Program-made: the position numbers and the translations under genes | Shown here: piece after piece, positions 34,127 through 46,284 of the stretch | Layout of the letters: the number at the start of each line of letters is the position of its first letter | How positions within the stretch are numbered: the first letter of the stretch is position 1 | DNA from: Citrobacter amalonaticus | GTDB lineage: Bacteria > Pseudomonadota > Gammaproteobacteria > Enterobacterales > Enterobacteriaceae | Length of the DNA stretch: 64,000 nt | Reading direction: 5' to 3' | Assembly: GCA_028994555.1 (NCBI GenBank) | Contig: JARDVN010000001.1 | Coordinates: 3,286,001 to 3,350,000 of the forward strand | Notes under the pieces: model-generated | Told to the model about the DNA's origin: nothing | Databases searched by the model: none | What the model saw: the letters and a program-made list of their open reading frames with translations, nothing else

Positions 34127-35333
34127 TCAATGGGATTCGCCGTGGGCAATCTCGCGATCCGTCTGAGGTTCATTGGTTTCTGACGGCTGCAGTTGCATCT
34201 TATAACCCAGCCCCGCCAGGACAACCGTCGACAGCATTACGCTGGTCGTGGTCAGCAGCGGTGTGCTAATAAGCCAGGAAACCACCAGGCTTGCCAGGAA
34301 GCACAGACCCAACTGCAGGGTATTTTGTAGCGCAGCGGCACGACCTGTCGCCTGCGGGAATGGGCGCAGCGCCTGAGCGACCACAATCGGGTAGATAGCC
34401 CCGTTGGCTACCGCCATCACGCAGAAGGGGAGCAGGATCTCTGCAAGCGTGATGTGATGGATAAAGCTTGCCGCCCAGGTTGCCACCACGCTCAGCGCAT
34501 AGATAACCAGCAGCCAGGGCAGGAGCTGTTGACCCTGCCATTTTTGCAGTGCGGCGCGACAGCCGTAGCCACCCACCAGAAAAGCAATGGTCTGTGGCAC
34601 ATAGCTCAGTCCAATTACCGCCGGACTGTAGCCCATATCACTCAGAATAAATGGCGAACCGGTCAGCCATGCAAAGAAGCTGGCAGAACAGGCGGCGTAG
34701 ATCAGGACGTTGCCACGGTACGCTTTTGCGCGCAGTAAGGTGGTGAAGGTCAGTTTGTCCTTGCTGTCGTCACGCGCCCGGGGGGCTGGGTTTTAAAAAC
34801 AGCGCAGGCACCATCAGCAGCAGCGTGATGAAAAATAGCGTGGCAAAGATCGCCTGCCAGGAAAGATGAGTCAGGATCCAGCTGCCTAATAAGGGCGCCA
34901 GTGCAGGGGACAGCCCGACCAGCGGCATTATCGTCGCGAAAATACGGTTAATTTTATGCGAAGGATAGTAATCAGTCACCAGCGCCTGCCAGATGACGGT
35001 CGCTGCACAGACACCCACCGCCTGAATAAAGCGCAGAACTAACAGGCCGGTTGCGCTTTCGACCCACAGCATACCCAGACTACCCAGGGCAAAGACAGAC
35101 AGCCCCAGCAGCAGGATCGGTTTACGTCCGTAGCGGTCTGAGAGTGGGCCCCACAGCAGTTGTGCGATGGCAAAACCCGCTAAAAACAGACTCAGGCTGG
35201 CGCTGACGGCAGATGCCGGTGTTTGCAGGTCAGATTGAATGGTGGCAAAAGCGGGCAAATACATGTCGGTCGCCAGAAAACCCAGTACGCTGAGTCCTGC
35301 CAGCCAGACTAAAAACCCTTTTCCAGGTTGCAT
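34127..35333 (-). CDS. punC: PunC (YdhC) MFS purine nucleoside exporter (one +1 frameshift)
   Basis: 401 aa after correction. Bcr/CflA-type major facilitator with the motif [11 protein letters not shown] between spans 2 and 3 and [10 protein letters not shown] in span 1. The frame breaks at the plus-strand G run 34780-34785; five give [15 protein letters not shown]. In E. coli the protein was reported as a purine nucleoside transporter activated by PunR. The divergent neighbour at 35445 is punR, consistent with this pairing. Confidence 0.92.
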
Positions 35334-35444
35334 AGTTGTTCTCTAATTTTGATTAATCACACTGGCGCAGAGTGTAGGGAGTGAATTTCGGCTTGTGAAA
35401 CGTTAATATTTGTTTATTGCGTTCAAAAATTTTGTAGGCAGATT

Positions 35445-36378
35445 ATGTGGTCAGAATATGCGCTGGAAGTGGTCGATGCCGTGGCGCGCAACGGGAGTTT
35501 CAGTTCCGCGGCCCAGGAGTTGCACCGGGTACCCTCGGCGGTCAGTTATACGGTTCGCCAGATGGAAGAGTGGCTGGCCGTCCCGCTTTTTGAACGTCGT
35601 CATCGTGATGTCGTGTTAACCCCGGCAGGCGCCTGGTTTTTGAAAGAAGGGCGCTCTGTCATCAAAAAAATGCAGATCACGCGCCAGCAGTGTCAGCAAA
35701 TCGCCAATGGCTGGCGGGGGGCAACTCCCCATCGCGGTGGATAACATCGTGCGCCCGGAACGCACGCGGCAATTGATCGTCGATTTCTATCGCCACTTTG
35801 ATGACGTAGAGCTGCTGGTCTTTCAGGAAGTGTTCAATGGCGTCTGGGACGCACTGTCCGATGGCAGGGTTGAACTCGCTATCGGTGCGACCCAGGCGAT
35901 CCCGGTCGGCGGACGATATACCTTCCGCGATATGGGTAAACTGAGCTGGTGTTGTGTTGTTGCCAGCACACATCCACTGGCCGCCATGAGTGGACCCTTA
36001 AGCGATGATACGTTGCGCAACTGGCCGTCACTGGTGCTGGAAGATACTTCCCGCACTCTGCCGAAACGCGTGACCTGGCTGCTGGACAACCAGAAGCGGG
36101 TGGTGGTCCCGGATTGGGCATCCTCCGCAACCTGCATCAGCGCCGGACTTTGTATCGGCATGGTGCCGACACATTTTGCCAGGCCATATTTTAATAAAGG
36201 ACAGTGGGTGGCGCTGAATCTGGAAAACCCCTTCCCGGATTCGGCCTGTTGCCTGACCTGGCAGCAGAACGATATGTCACCTGCGCTAATCTGGCTGCTG
36301 GATTATCTGGGAGATAGCGAAACGCTGAACAAAGAATGGTTGCGGGAGCCTGACGAGGCTCCCACAGAAGAGGCTTAA
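35445..36378 (+). CDS. punR: PunR (YdhB) LysR-type regulator (one +1 frameshift)
   Basis: 310 aa after correction, as in E. coli. N-terminal LysR helix-turn-helix [20 protein letters not shown] followed by the effector-binding domain ([20 protein letters not shown]). Frame break at the G run 35716-35721 ([14 protein letters not shown]). Divergent from punC, which it is reported to activate. Its end overlaps the end of purR by four bases (convergent). Confidence 0.93.
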
Positions 36379-37401
36379 CGACGGTAATCGCGGAAGGGGC
36401 CATCGGCAACAGAGCGGCGCTCAACCAGACGCGGGTGAACTTCAATGGATTGTGACTCTTCACGTTTATTGACGATGCGGTCAAGCAACATGTTAAAGGC
36501 CGTCTCACCCAGTGAATCTTTCGGCTGGTGGATGGTGGTGAGAGCTGGCGTAAAGAAGCGGGCGTTGCGCACGTTGTCATAGCCTATCAGCGACACGTCC
36601 TGCGGGACGCGCAGACCCATTTCATCAGCGGCGCAAAGGGCACCCATTGCCATGACATCTCCACCGCAGAAAACTGCTGTCGGGCGATGTGCCTGTGACA
36701 GAATTTGCTGCATCGCACGGTAGCCGGATTCTGGCTCGAAGTCGCCTTGCACAATCCAGTTTTCAGGCACTTTAATCAGCGCTTCTTCCATCGCTTTCAT
36801 AAAACCGGCCAGACGGCCTGCGCCGGTGTTGCGCTCCATCAGTCCCGGGATCACGCCAATTTCGCGATGTCCGCGTTCAATAAGGTAACGGCCAGCCATA
36901 TAACCGCCCTCAAAGGCGTTATCAATCACGGTATCAGTAAAATCGGCTTTGGCCTCACCCCAGTCCATCACCACCATCGGGATATGACGATACTCTTCCA
37001 GCATCGAGAGCAGAGGGGCGGGATATTCGGAACACATCACCAGCAGCCCATCCACGCGTTTTTGCGCCATCATAGACAGATAGGCACGCTGCTTTTCCAG
37101 GTTGTTCCAGACATTACCGAGAATCAGGGTATAGCCTTTCTGAAAGCAGTTTTTTTCAACTGCTTCAATAATTTCGGCAAAGTAGGGGGCTTCGCTGCTG
37201 GTCGCCAGCAACCCGATAGACTTGGTATGGTTCACCTTTAGACTACGGGCTACCGCGCTGGGGGGAATAGTGCAATTCTTTGATTGCCGCCCACACAGCA
37301 TTGCGTGTTTCTTCAGCGACGAAACGCGTTTTGTTAATTACGTGTGATACGGTTGTAGTGGAAACGTTTGCGCGCTTCGCTACATCTTTAATTGTTGCCA
37401 T
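36375..37401 (-). CDS. purR: PurR purine repressor (one +1 frameshift)
   Basis: 341 aa after correction. LacI-family repressor that with hypoxanthine or guanine represses purine synthesis genes. N-terminal helix-turn-helix [22 protein letters not shown], hinge SAVARSLK, then the periplasmic-binding-like core. Break at the plus-strand G run 37260-37265 (ELHYSP/SAVARS). Two PurR boxes, one upstream and one in the start region, indicate autoregulation. Confidence 0.95.
37359..37374 (-). promoter_or_regulatory. PurR box O2 inside purR
   Basis: On the minus strand GCGCGCAAACGTTTCC-like sequence lies in codons about 10-15 of purR (KRANVS). It matches the core GCAAACGTTT of the PurR box, and E. coli purR has a second operator within its coding sequence. 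Confidence 0.5.
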
Positions 37402-37442
37402 TAAATCTCACTCCAGACCCAACCTGAACAGTCAAATATGCT

Positions 37443-37458
37443 AAGTAAACGTTTGCCT
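37443..37458 (-). promoter_or_regulatory. PurR box O1 upstream of purR
   Basis: Minus-strand AGGCAAACGTTTACTT, 42 bases before the purR ATG, closely matches the E. coli purR O1 operator and the consensus ANGCAANCGNTTNCNT. Supports autoregulation. Confidence 0.75.
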
Positions 37459-37696
37459 TTACTCATCCTGTGCGCAACGTCAGGGTTGCAGCATGCCGGG
37501 AAAACGCAACAGAGCATCAGGAAGGGGTCAATGGCCGGTACGCTAATCAAGTAAGCGTCGAATTTTGGCTGATCTTAACGAAAAGGGGAAGTATTAAAAG
37601 CACATATCACGCTAAATCGTGGGAGATTTTCGCACGCAAGTGTGCAAAAATGCGCTATATCACTTTTTGTGTGGGAATAAAAAAGGAGAAAAGTTG

Positions 37697-37786
37697 ATGA
37701 GCACCGATCTTAAATTTTCATTAGTAACTACGTTTATCGTTCTGGCTTTAATCGTTGCTGGCGGTCTGACAGCGGCACTGCATTGA
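37697..37786 (+). CDS. ynhF: YnhF, 29-residue membrane miniprotein
   Basis: MSTDLKFSLVTTFIVLALIV then AGGLTAALH, a single membrane span with a short polar N-terminus. Matches E. coli YnhF in length, sequence and position between purR and ydhP. AAAGGAGAAAAG lies just before the ATG. Function unknown; the E. coli protein is membrane-bound. Confidence 0.93.
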   Translation: MSTDLKFSLVTTFIVLALIVAGGLTAALH

Positions 37787-37956
37787 TTTCCCGTCGGGGG
37801 GAGTTTCTGCTCCCTCGTCACTCCCGCCATATTGTTATTGAATCTGCAAAAGTCTTTTGTATTTTTGTTAACTTCTCTTTTTTTGTGATTGATGTCATGC
37901 TTTTGACTCTTAGTTACGCATCGCGCCTCGACGCGAAGAGCCGGAGTCATCACTAC

Positions 37957-39125
37957 ATGAAAATTAATTATCCTTTACTGTCGCTGGCTATCGGCGCGTT
38001 CGGCATCGGTACGACCGAGTTTTCGCCAATGGGTCTGCTACCCGTCATCGCGCGTGGCGTCGATGTGTCTATTCCCGCAGCAGGTATGCTAATCAGCGCC
38101 TACGCTGTCGGTGTGATGGTCGGGGCACCGCTAATGACGCTGCTGTTGTCACATCGTGGGCGTCGCAATGCGCTGATTTTTCTGATGGCTATCTTTACGC
38201 TTGGCAATGTGCTCTCGGCCATTTCCCCTGACTACACAACACTGATGCTGTCACGCATTTTGACCAGCCTTAACCACGGCGCGTTCTTTGGCCTGGGCTC
38301 TGTTGTGGCAGCCAGCGTGGTGCCGAAGCACAAGCAGGCCAGCGCGGTGGCGACCATGTTTATGGGGCTGACCATCGCCAATATTGGCGGCGTTCCGGCG
38401 GCAACCTGGCTGGGTGAGACCATCGGCTGGCGGATGTCGTTTATGGCAACGGCCGGTCTGGGCGTCATTTCGATGCTGAGTCTCTTTTTCTCGTTGCCGA
38501 AAGGTGGAGCCGGGGCACGTCCGGAGGTGAAAAAAGAGCTGGCGGTACTGATGCGTCCCCAGGTGCTTTCTGCTCTGCTTACCACGGTACTGGGAGCGGG
38601 GGGCCATGTTTACGCTGTACACCTATATATCGCCAGTTCTGCAAAGCATCACTCATGCCACGCCGGCCTTCGTGACCGGAATGCTGGTTCTGATCGGCGT
38701 GGGCTTCTCCATAGGTAACTATCTGGGCGGCAAACTGGCCGATCGCTCGGTTAACGGTACGCTAAAGGGCTTCTTGCTGCTGCTGATGGTGATTATGCTG
38801 GCTATTCCCCTGTTGGCGCAGAATGAACTGGGCGCGGCGATAAGTTTGGTGGTCTGGGGGGGCAGCGACCTTCGCGGTGGTTCCTCCGCTGCAAATGCGC
38901 GTTATGCGTGTGGCTCACGAAGCACCGGGTTTGTCATCTTCCGTGAATATCGGCGCTTTTAACCTCGGTAATGCTTTGGGTGCCGCTGCGGGCGGGGCCG
39001 TCATTTCTGGTGGGTTAGGCTACAGTTTTGTTCCTGTCATGGGCGCGATTGTGGCAGGTATGGCGCTGTTGTTGGTGTTCATCTCGGCGAGAAAACAGCC
39101 TGAACAGGTGTGTGTCGCAGGTTAA
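37957..39125 (+). CDS. ydhP: YdhP MFS transporter (two +1 frameshifts)
   Basis: 388 aa after correction. DHA1-type (arabinose-efflux-like) exporter: span 1 LSLAIGAFGIGTTEFSPMG, motif LSHRGRRNALI between spans 2 and 3, LGGKLADRS in the second half. Breaks: G run 38598-38603 (LGAGAMFTLY) and G run 38856-38862 (VVWGAATFAVVPPLQ). The start ATG 37957 (MKINYPLL) is chosen by homology; the upstream open stretch overlaps ynhF and is not coding. Substrate unknown. Confidence 0.9.
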
Positions 39126-39137
39126 TGGCAGGGCAAA

Positions 39138-39164
39138 AACGCAGAAGGGTGCCCCTTCTGCGTT
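39138..39164. terminator. Bidirectional terminator between ydhP and sodB
   Basis: AACGCAGAAGGG / CCCTTCTGCGTT perfect hairpin, with an A run before and T-rich sequence after, in the 46-base gap between convergent genes. Confidence 0.85.
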
Positions 39165-39171
39165 ATCTCTC

Positions 39172-39753
39172 TTACGCGGCGAAGTTCTTCGCGACAAACT
39201 CCCAGTTTACCAGCGCCCAGAAGTGCTCCAGGTAACCAGGACGCGCATTACGGTAGTCAATGTAATACGCATGTTCCCACACGTCGACGGTCATCAGCGG
39301 CGTGGCGTCGGTGGTCAGCGGTGTACCGGCGTTGGAGGTTGAAACGATAGCCAGCTTGCCCTCTTTTCCTTTTACCAGCCAGGTCCAGCCTGAGCCGAAG
39401 TTTTTGATAGCCGCATCGGTAAACTGCGCCTTGAAATCCGCAAAACTGCCGAAAGAGGCGACAATCGCGTCAGCCAGTTTGCCCGTCGGTTCGCCACCCG
39501 CATTCGGTGCCAGGCAGTTCCAGTAGAACGTGTGGTTCCAGACCTGAGCGGCGTTATTGAACACACCACCTTCCGAGCTACGCACGATCTCTTCCAGTGA
39601 TTTCCCTTCGAAGGCGGTGCCTTTGATCAGGTTGTTCAGATTGGTGACATAAGTCTGGTGGTGTTTGCCATAGTGATATTCCAGCGTCTCGGCGGAAATG
39701 TGCGGCGCAAGCGCATCTTTGGCATACGGTAGTGCAGGTAATTCGAACGACAT
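39172..39753 (-). CDS. sodB: Iron superoxide dismutase
   Basis: 193-residue cytoplasmic Fe-SOD. Metal ligands in [18 protein letters not shown] and [11 protein letters not shown]. The start ATG at 39753 ([10 protein letters not shown]) follows AAGGAGAGAAGCA; a longer open frame to 39867 is non-coding leader. In E. coli the mRNA is degraded by the RyhB small RNA when iron is scarce. Intact. Confidence 0.98.
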   Translation of the reverse strand: MSFELPALPYAKDALAPHISAETLEYHYGKHHQTYVTNLNNLIKGTAFEGKSLEEIVRSSEGGVFNNAAQVWNHTFYWNCLAPNAGGEPTGKLADAIVASFGSFADFKAQFTDAAIKNFGSGWTWLVKGKEGKLAIVSTSNAGTPLTTDATPLMTVDVWEHAYYIDYRNARPGYLEHFWALVNWEFVAKNFAA

Positions 39754-39879
39754 TGCTTCTCTCCTTATTATTAATAGTATTTCGCGCAATAACCTTATTG
39801 TGCGTAAGGATAGGGTAGCAAATTGAAAGGTGAGACAAAAGATGAACTTACCCTGTTGCGTTAACAACAGGGTAAAGTT

Positions 39880-40714
39880 TTAACGAATGGTTTTGGGCGT
39901 CATGACCCGGCGAGCGCCGACGTAGTGGCGTTGCCAGTAATCTTCGCTGAGAGACGTTATCTGGATTTCCTGACCGCTGCGTGGTGACTGAATAAATTTG
40001 CCGTTGCCGACATAAACGCCGACGTGATCGGCGGTTCCCCGCCCCTGGGTGCGGAAGAACACCAGATCGCCATTTTTTAATTCACCCCGATCAATCGGCG
40101 CGGCATCACGCAGGTGATACATTTCATTTGCTGTGCGCGGAATACGGAATTTAACCAGATCTTTATAAGCGTAATAAACCAGACCGCTGCAATCGAAACC
40201 CGTGCGCGGAGACGTACCTCCCCAGCGATACGGCTTGCCAATCTGACTCATTAATTTGTTCATCGCCGTGCTGGTCGCTTTTTGCACTTTCACTTTATGC
40301 GCATCCGCAATCTTTGTTGACGCCGTGTTCTTAACTTTTACGCACGTCGGCTTGTGACCTTTACGCGAGGTGCACTTTTCGCTCCAGCTGACAGCGGCCG
40401 TCTTTTTCGCCGTAACGGTTTTTCCTTTGCGACTGGCTGTTTTGCTGGTTTTTGCCGCAGTGGTGAGTTTTTTCTTAGCAGAGGAGGCGGTTTTCGTGTT
40501 GGTTTTGTTGGTGGTTTTCTTGACGGTTTTTTGACTGGTTTTATTCGATTTTTTTCGCTGTTGCCGTACTTTTCTTTTTGTTGCTGGTTTTCTTACTATC
40601 CGTAAGACCAGCCGTATCCCTGGCTTGCTTGGATGCATGCGCCATCGGCATAAAGGGAATGGTTGTAAATAGTAAAGCACAGAGCGTGAGGGAAAGTCGG
40701 TTTATCCGCGCCAC
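39880..40714 (-). CDS. mepH: MepH murein DD-endopeptidase (one +1 frameshift)
   Basis: 277 aa after correction. Periplasmic NlpC/P60 hydrolase that cuts D-Ala-mDAP cross-links for wall growth. Signal peptide ending PMAHA, then a long Lys/Thr/Ser-rich linker (residues about 45-120), then the catalytic domain with TGFDCSGLVYY (Cys), TADHVGVYVG (His) and SPRSGQEI. Break at the plus-strand T run 40549-40555 in the linker (TATAKK/SNKTSQK). GTG start at 40714 with GAGGA upstream, as in E. coli. Confidence 0.92.
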
Positions 40715-41048
40715 TGAGCATTCCTCTGTTAAGGCAGGTCGCAATCATACCTGCGTGTGATTTACAAAACCTGATGATTCTAATCTATAGAAACGAATAA
40801 AGTTAATAGCTTTTATTGTTAAAAATGCGGTTTCGTTATTGAGTGCAAAAAAAAACAGCAGCCAAAGCTAAATCTGGTTACTTGCCGCACACTTCGGAAT
40901 ATGCCGCGGGGAAACAATTATTGCGAATGCAACTTATGTATTCAGAGGTTAAAATAATAAAGCGTAATGAAAATGTTATTTTCCGATGTCGCTCTGAACC
41001 GCTACAATGTCAGACGACTGCCGTAAAAGAAGTTAAGGAAGCAAGACA
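40715..41048. other. mepH-grxD divergent intergenic region
   Basis: 334 bases, A/T-rich in the middle (40780-40860 and 40920-40990), as expected for back-to-back promoters. No gene or strong operator recognised. AAGGAAG precedes the grxD ATG. Confidence 0.5.
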
Positions 41049-41396
41049 ATGAGCACCACTATCGAAAAAATCCAGCGCCAGATCGCTGAAAACCCGATTC
41101 TCCTGTACATGAAAGGTTCTCCAAAACTGCCAAGCTGCGGCTTCTCCGCCCAGGCTGTGCAGGCGCTTTCCGCCTGTGGTGAGCGTTTCGCCTATGTGGA
41201 TATCCTGCAAAATCCGGATATTCGCGCAGAACTGCCGAAATACGCAAACTGGCCAACCTTTCCTCAGCTGTGGGTTGACGGTGAACTGGTTGGCGGCTGT
41301 GACATTTTGATCGAAATGTACCAGCGCGGCGAACTGCAGCAGTTGATCAAAGAGACCGCCGCAAAATACAAATCTGAAGAATCTGATGCTGAGTAA
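41049..41396 (+). CDS. grxD: Monothiol glutaredoxin GrxD
   Basis: 115-residue monothiol glutaredoxin with the CGFS active site (KLPSCGFSAQ) and the glutathione-binding WPTFPQLWVDGELVGGCD. It binds a [2Fe-2S] cluster with BolA-type partners and takes part in Fe-S delivery. Intact. A terminator with arms GGAGCTT / AAGCTCC and a T run follows at 41411-41450. Confidence 0.97.
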   Translation: MSTTIEKIQRQIAENPILLYMKGSPKLPSCGFSAQAVQALSACGERFAYVDILQNPDIRAELPKYANWPTFPQLWVDGELVGGCDILIEMYQRGELQQLIKETAAKYKSEESDAE

Positions 41397-41410
41397 TCAG
41401 TAGACGGTAA

Positions 41411-41450
41411 AAGGGGAGCTTTTCCTGCCTCAGGTTAAGCTCCTTTTTTA
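41411..41450 (+). terminator. grxD terminator
   Basis: GGAGCTT (41415-41421) pairs with AAGCTCC (41437-41443), followed by T7. Lies at the convergent end with lhr. Confidence 0.75.
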
Positions 41451-44400
41451 TTTCTGATTTCCTACCCCCCAGTCCAGACCTTGTGGCGAACTGGAAAACC
41501 CAACCTCCCGCAACAGAGTAAACAGGCTGGTTTGCCGTACCGGTTTATCGTTGACTTCCGACAGCGTGAAACGAAGTCGCGGTTCACGGCGTAAGGCACT
41601 TGCCAGCGCCCTGAATATCTCTGGCGACGGGGTCTCTTCATCTTTCATCCAGACCATCATCTTCTTCCCACCCTGCGCGAGATACAGCCGCAATTCACCG
41701 GCGGAAATCACCACAAATGCGCCATTCCGCCGGCCGGGAACCAGAGATGACGGATGCGCTGGCCACGGCAAAAGCGAGCCCCAGGGACTGGCCGGGTCGT
41801 TTGCGGATAGCGCCACTGCCGTAAATGCCTGTGTCTCAGTATTTGAAGCGCTCAGATCGCGCAGTCGATCGATGGTATGCCGTTCGGCAAACTGTGCGCC
41901 GCCCATTCCTTCAACGAAACGCCCGCGCAAAATACGTCCCGAATCCTCCATGCTCCGGCACAGTGTCTGCATGGCGGGGAAGCCCCCCCGGGATATTCTC
42001 GGCAATCACCGCCTGGCGACCGATCACACCGTAGCGATCGAGCATATTCTCCGCGCAGGCCAACATCCGCTCGGTATCATTTAGCTTCTCTCGGGGCAGC
42101 AGTGACCAGCGTCCAGCCAGTGCAGGGGTGGTGTAAGAAACCGGGATAGTGGTGGACGGAAGGCGCGGGGCGCTATAGGCCGGACGTCCGCGACGCATAC
42201 GCGGCGAGCGTCGTGACGGCTGGCGCGATGCGGCGACCGTGCGCGACAAGCCACGTAATGGAGCCCAGATATCGGTCGTGATGTACCCTTGCCAGACCAG
42301 CCCCCAAAGCGCCTCATGTAACATCGCTGGCGTTATCCACTCATCACCGCCAGATCCTTGCTTCCGGGTCTGAATCAACGTGCTGAGTTGTTGCGCAAAC
42401 CATGCGCCACCGCCTGAGAGCACGTCTAAAATTGCACGCTGTAAGTCTGTAAGCGCCTCGCTGTCCCCAGTGGGTGGGGACAGCGTTTCCGCCAGGTAAT
42501 CCCGCAAATGCAGCACCACTCGTCCATCATCGTCGCCCATTTTCTTTTGCCCTGACCAGATAACTTCACCCGTCGCCAGCAACTCATCGAGCATATCCGG
42601 TGAATAATCGCGAACACGAGCAGGCAAAATCTGGCTTTCCCATAACGAAGCGGGCAGACCGACGCCGGCCAGTTGCTCAATCACTCTCGTGACACCGTCA
42701 CTTCCTTCGAGCGTACCTGTGGAGGCCGCCGGAAGGCGTGCCGGGCTGCCATCTGCGGGTGAAAGAAGTCCCTGGCGTTCCAGCAGCAGTCGGGTATAAC
42801 TCGCCGCCGGGACCGGGCGAGTGGCTTCCCTGGCGGCATGCAGCGAACGGATGCGCAGCCGGTGAAATACGTCTTCATTCACCCACGTTGACGCTTCGTC
42901 AGGCGTGGATGACGTACCTGTACGCAACGAAATAAGAACACCTTCATCGCGTAACTGGCGCAGAAAGTCATCGGCGACGGCCACCCCTAATCCGAACGCC
43001 TGTGCGACCTGAGCGCCGGTAAAGAGGGTATGAGTACGGCTGAAGCGCAAGAAGAGATCCCGCAACGGCGCGTTTACCGGATGTAGCCACGCGGGCGAAA
43101 TCGTCGCGGGCAGGCGGACACCCAGCGCGTCACGAAGCCTGGCCGCATCGTCCATGCAGGCCATCTGCGCCGTGTCAGCAATCATAACCGGGAAAATCCG
43201 CTTGTCAGCGGAAAGGTCATCAAGCCAGCCCTGGATGTCAGCGGGCGTTCCCTCGTGCCTGGCGGCAATATCCTCGACGGTCATTGGCCCCAGTTCACGC
43301 AATAAGTCGTAAATACCTTCTTTACCCTGAGCTTTTCTGTCCGCCGCCCGTCGCTGAAGTTCATCTTCAACCTGGCGGATAATTTCCGGGTCGAGTAACT
43401 CCAGTGGATCGCCCTGACCTAAGAGGTTGCCAAGAAGTTCACTGTCCAGCGCCAGTACCGAAGCCCGACGTTCCGCCAGCGGCGCATCGGTGGCGTACAT
43501 AAATTCCGCGACATAACCGAAGAGTAGATCGGTGGCGAACGGCGAGGGGGTGAGCGTGGTGACTTCAGAAATCTGGATCTCGCCGGTGTTCAACCGGCGT
43601 ATGACCTGCTCAAGTGCGTCAAGATCGTACACATCCTGGAGACATTCACGGGCGGTTTCCAGGATAACAGGAAAATCAGGATAGCCCGCCGCGATTTCCA
43701 GAAGCTGGCCGGCGCGCAGACGCTGCTGCCAGAGTGGTGAACGGCGCCCTGGCGTTCGGCCTGGCATCAGCAGGGCGCGGGCGGCGCATTCTCTGAAGCG
43801 GGCGGCAAACAGCGCTGTGCTGCTGACGGCTTCCCTGACAATTCGCAGCAGTTTTTCCGGTTCAAACAGGAAAATGGCGGCATCGGGCAGTTTGCCGTCG
43901 CTATCCGGAATGCGGGCAACAATCCCGTCATCACTGGCGACAATCGACGCATCTGCTCCCCATTGCGCGTGGAGACGTCCGGCAATTGCCAGCGCCCATG
44001 GGGCGTGCACCCGTCGGCCATACGGAGAATGCAGAATAACCCGCCAGTCACCGACCTCGTCGCGACAGCGCTCAAGTACCAGATGACGACTCCAGGGGAG
44101 TGTGCCGGTGGCATTTTTCTGATCGGCAATTAATCCCTTGATATTCGAAAGAACATTGTCATCACGCAGTCTCGGGGAGAGCGGTAGCTCTGCGTTATCT
44201 TCGGACATCGCATGGATAAAATCACCAATGCGTTCCCCCCAGCTCAGCCGGACGCCCGACGCCTTCGCCGTGCCAGAACGGGAGTCTCGCCGAGCGTCCG
44301 GGTGCCGGGACGACGATAACCTGGTCGCGGGTAATCTGCTGAATACGCCATGAACTGGCACCGAGCGTGATGATGTCGTTGACGCGTGACTCATAGACCA

Positions 44401-46138
44401 TTTCTTCATCCAGTTCGCCCACGCGCCGCGATCCGGCTTGTTCATCCCCTTCGGGGAGCAGTACGCTGAACATGCCGCGGTCCGGGATGGTACCGCCGCT
44501 GGTCACCGCCAGAAGCTGAGCTCCAGGGCGGGCGGATAATAATCCGCTTTCTCGGTTCCAGATAATACGCGGCCTGAATACCGCAAAATCGCCAGAAGGA
44601 TAGCGTCCTGCCAGCATATCCAGCGTGGCGTCAAACGCGCTTCTCGGCAGATCTTTCCACGGAGAAGCCCGGCGCACGAGAGCATACCAGTCATCAACAT
44701 TGACGGGATCCATTGATACGGCGGCAACGGTCTGTTGCGCCAGAATATCCAGCGGGTTGCGTGGCGGCGTCAGCGTTTCCAGTTGCCCGGCATACATACA
44801 CTCGACAATGACGGCAGAGTCAATCAGATCCCGTCGGGTTCGTGGGTAAAACAGCCCCTTTGATACACCACCAACCTGATGACTGGCCCGCCCGATCCGC
44901 TGCAGGCCGCTGGCAACGGAAAGGGGCGTTGCCACCTGAATCACCAGATCAACCGCGCCCATGTCGATCCCCAGTTCCAGACTTGACGTCGCGACCACGC
45001 AGCGAAGTTCACCCGATTTCAGAGCATGCTCCGTTACCGCCCGTTGCTCTTTAGACACTGAACCATGATGCGAACGGGCAATGTATTCTGCGGCGTCCTG
45101 TACCCGATTGCTGGAGGAGCCGGTAAACGAGTCGTAATGCACCGGTTCCGCCTGGGGTTCCGGGCGCGTTTGTTGTCGCGAGCGATACAGTTCGTTCAGA
45201 CGGGCCGTCAGTTTTTCTGCCAGGCCGCGTGAATTAGTGAAAACAATGGTAGAGCGATGGCTAAGGATTTGATCGAGAATAGCGGATTCAATGCGCGGCC
45301 AGATGGAGCCTTCTCTGCCTGTGTGAATGGCCTCGCCGCTGTCGAGATTATCGGCCTGCACGTCATCGAGATTGGCGGCAGGTGCGACAATATGGATATC
45401 CGGGTGACGGGTCGCGGGTGGATTCACGACAGTCACCGGGCGATCGCCGCCCAGAAAAGCGGCAACTTCAGTCACCGAACGCACGGTCGCCGAAAGACCA
45501 ATGCGCTGCGCCGATCGTGCCAGAAGCGCATCCAGCCGTTCGAGGCTGAGGGCGAGGTGCGCACCGCGTTTTGTACCGGCCACAGCGTGCACCTCATCAA
45601 TGATCACCGTTTCAACTCCGCGCAGAGTCTCTCTGGCACGGGAGGTGAGCATCAGATAGAGCGATTCCGGCGTGGTGATCAAAATATCAGGCGGATGACG
45701 AGTGAGCTTTGCACGCTCCTGTGGCGGCGTATCTCCCGTGCGGATACCCACCCGGATGGCGACTTCTGTTGCACCACAGTTCTTACGTGCTTCGCTAATT
45801 CCATGAAGGGGAATTTGCAGGTTACGTTGGACATCGGTACCCAGGGCTTTTATCGGGGAAATATAGAGGATCCGGGTGATTTTCTTTTCTTTGGCGGAGG
45901 GGGCCGTCGCCTGCTTTTCCTCACCTTCACGAAACAGGCGATCCAGCGCATAGAGAAATGCCGCAAGCGTTTTCCCCGAACCGGTCGGGGCGATCACCAA
46001 TGCATGCTGATTCGCCGCGGTAACCGACCACGTTTGCGATTGCACCGGCGTGGGGTGCTGAAATGCTGAGGTAAACCAGTCGCGTGTCGCCTGCGAGAAA
46101 ATATCCGGCAGCGGAGGCGGCGCATTTTTTGCTGACAT
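41448..46138 (-). CDS. lhr: Lhr, large SF2 helicase (two +1 frameshifts)
   Basis: About 1562 aa after correction (E. coli 1538). ATP-dependent 3'-5' helicase implicated in DNA repair; the N-terminal half has motif I APTGSGKT, motif II IDEVHA, and motif VI QRIGRASHQ; the large C-terminal half carries Lhr-core winged-helix and glycosylase-like parts. Breaks: plus-strand C run 44235-44240 (RPAELG/ERIGDF) and C run 41983-41989 (AENIPGG/FPAMQTL). Convergent with grxD; lies downstream of rnt on the same strand. Confidence 0.94.
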
Positions 46139-46284
46139 GTTCCCTGTCCCTTTTGCGGTGTTGACGGATCAAGACACTTTTAAAGAATAGCGGGAAATGC
46201 GCGGGCTGTATTGATACTGGTCAAATATACAGTGTTGGCGAGGGTGAGGCACGGCCCGATAAACAGCGCTATCAGGCCTTTAAA

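Noticed and set aside
37783-37956. N-terminal extension of YdhP
   Set aside because: It starts in the end of ynhF and is not part of the conserved transporter; MKINYPLL at 37957 matches the family start.
39754-39867. 38-residue N-terminal extension of SodB
   Set aside because: It is the mRNA leader; the ATG at 39753 has a strong ribosome site and the conserved [10 protein letters not shown] start.
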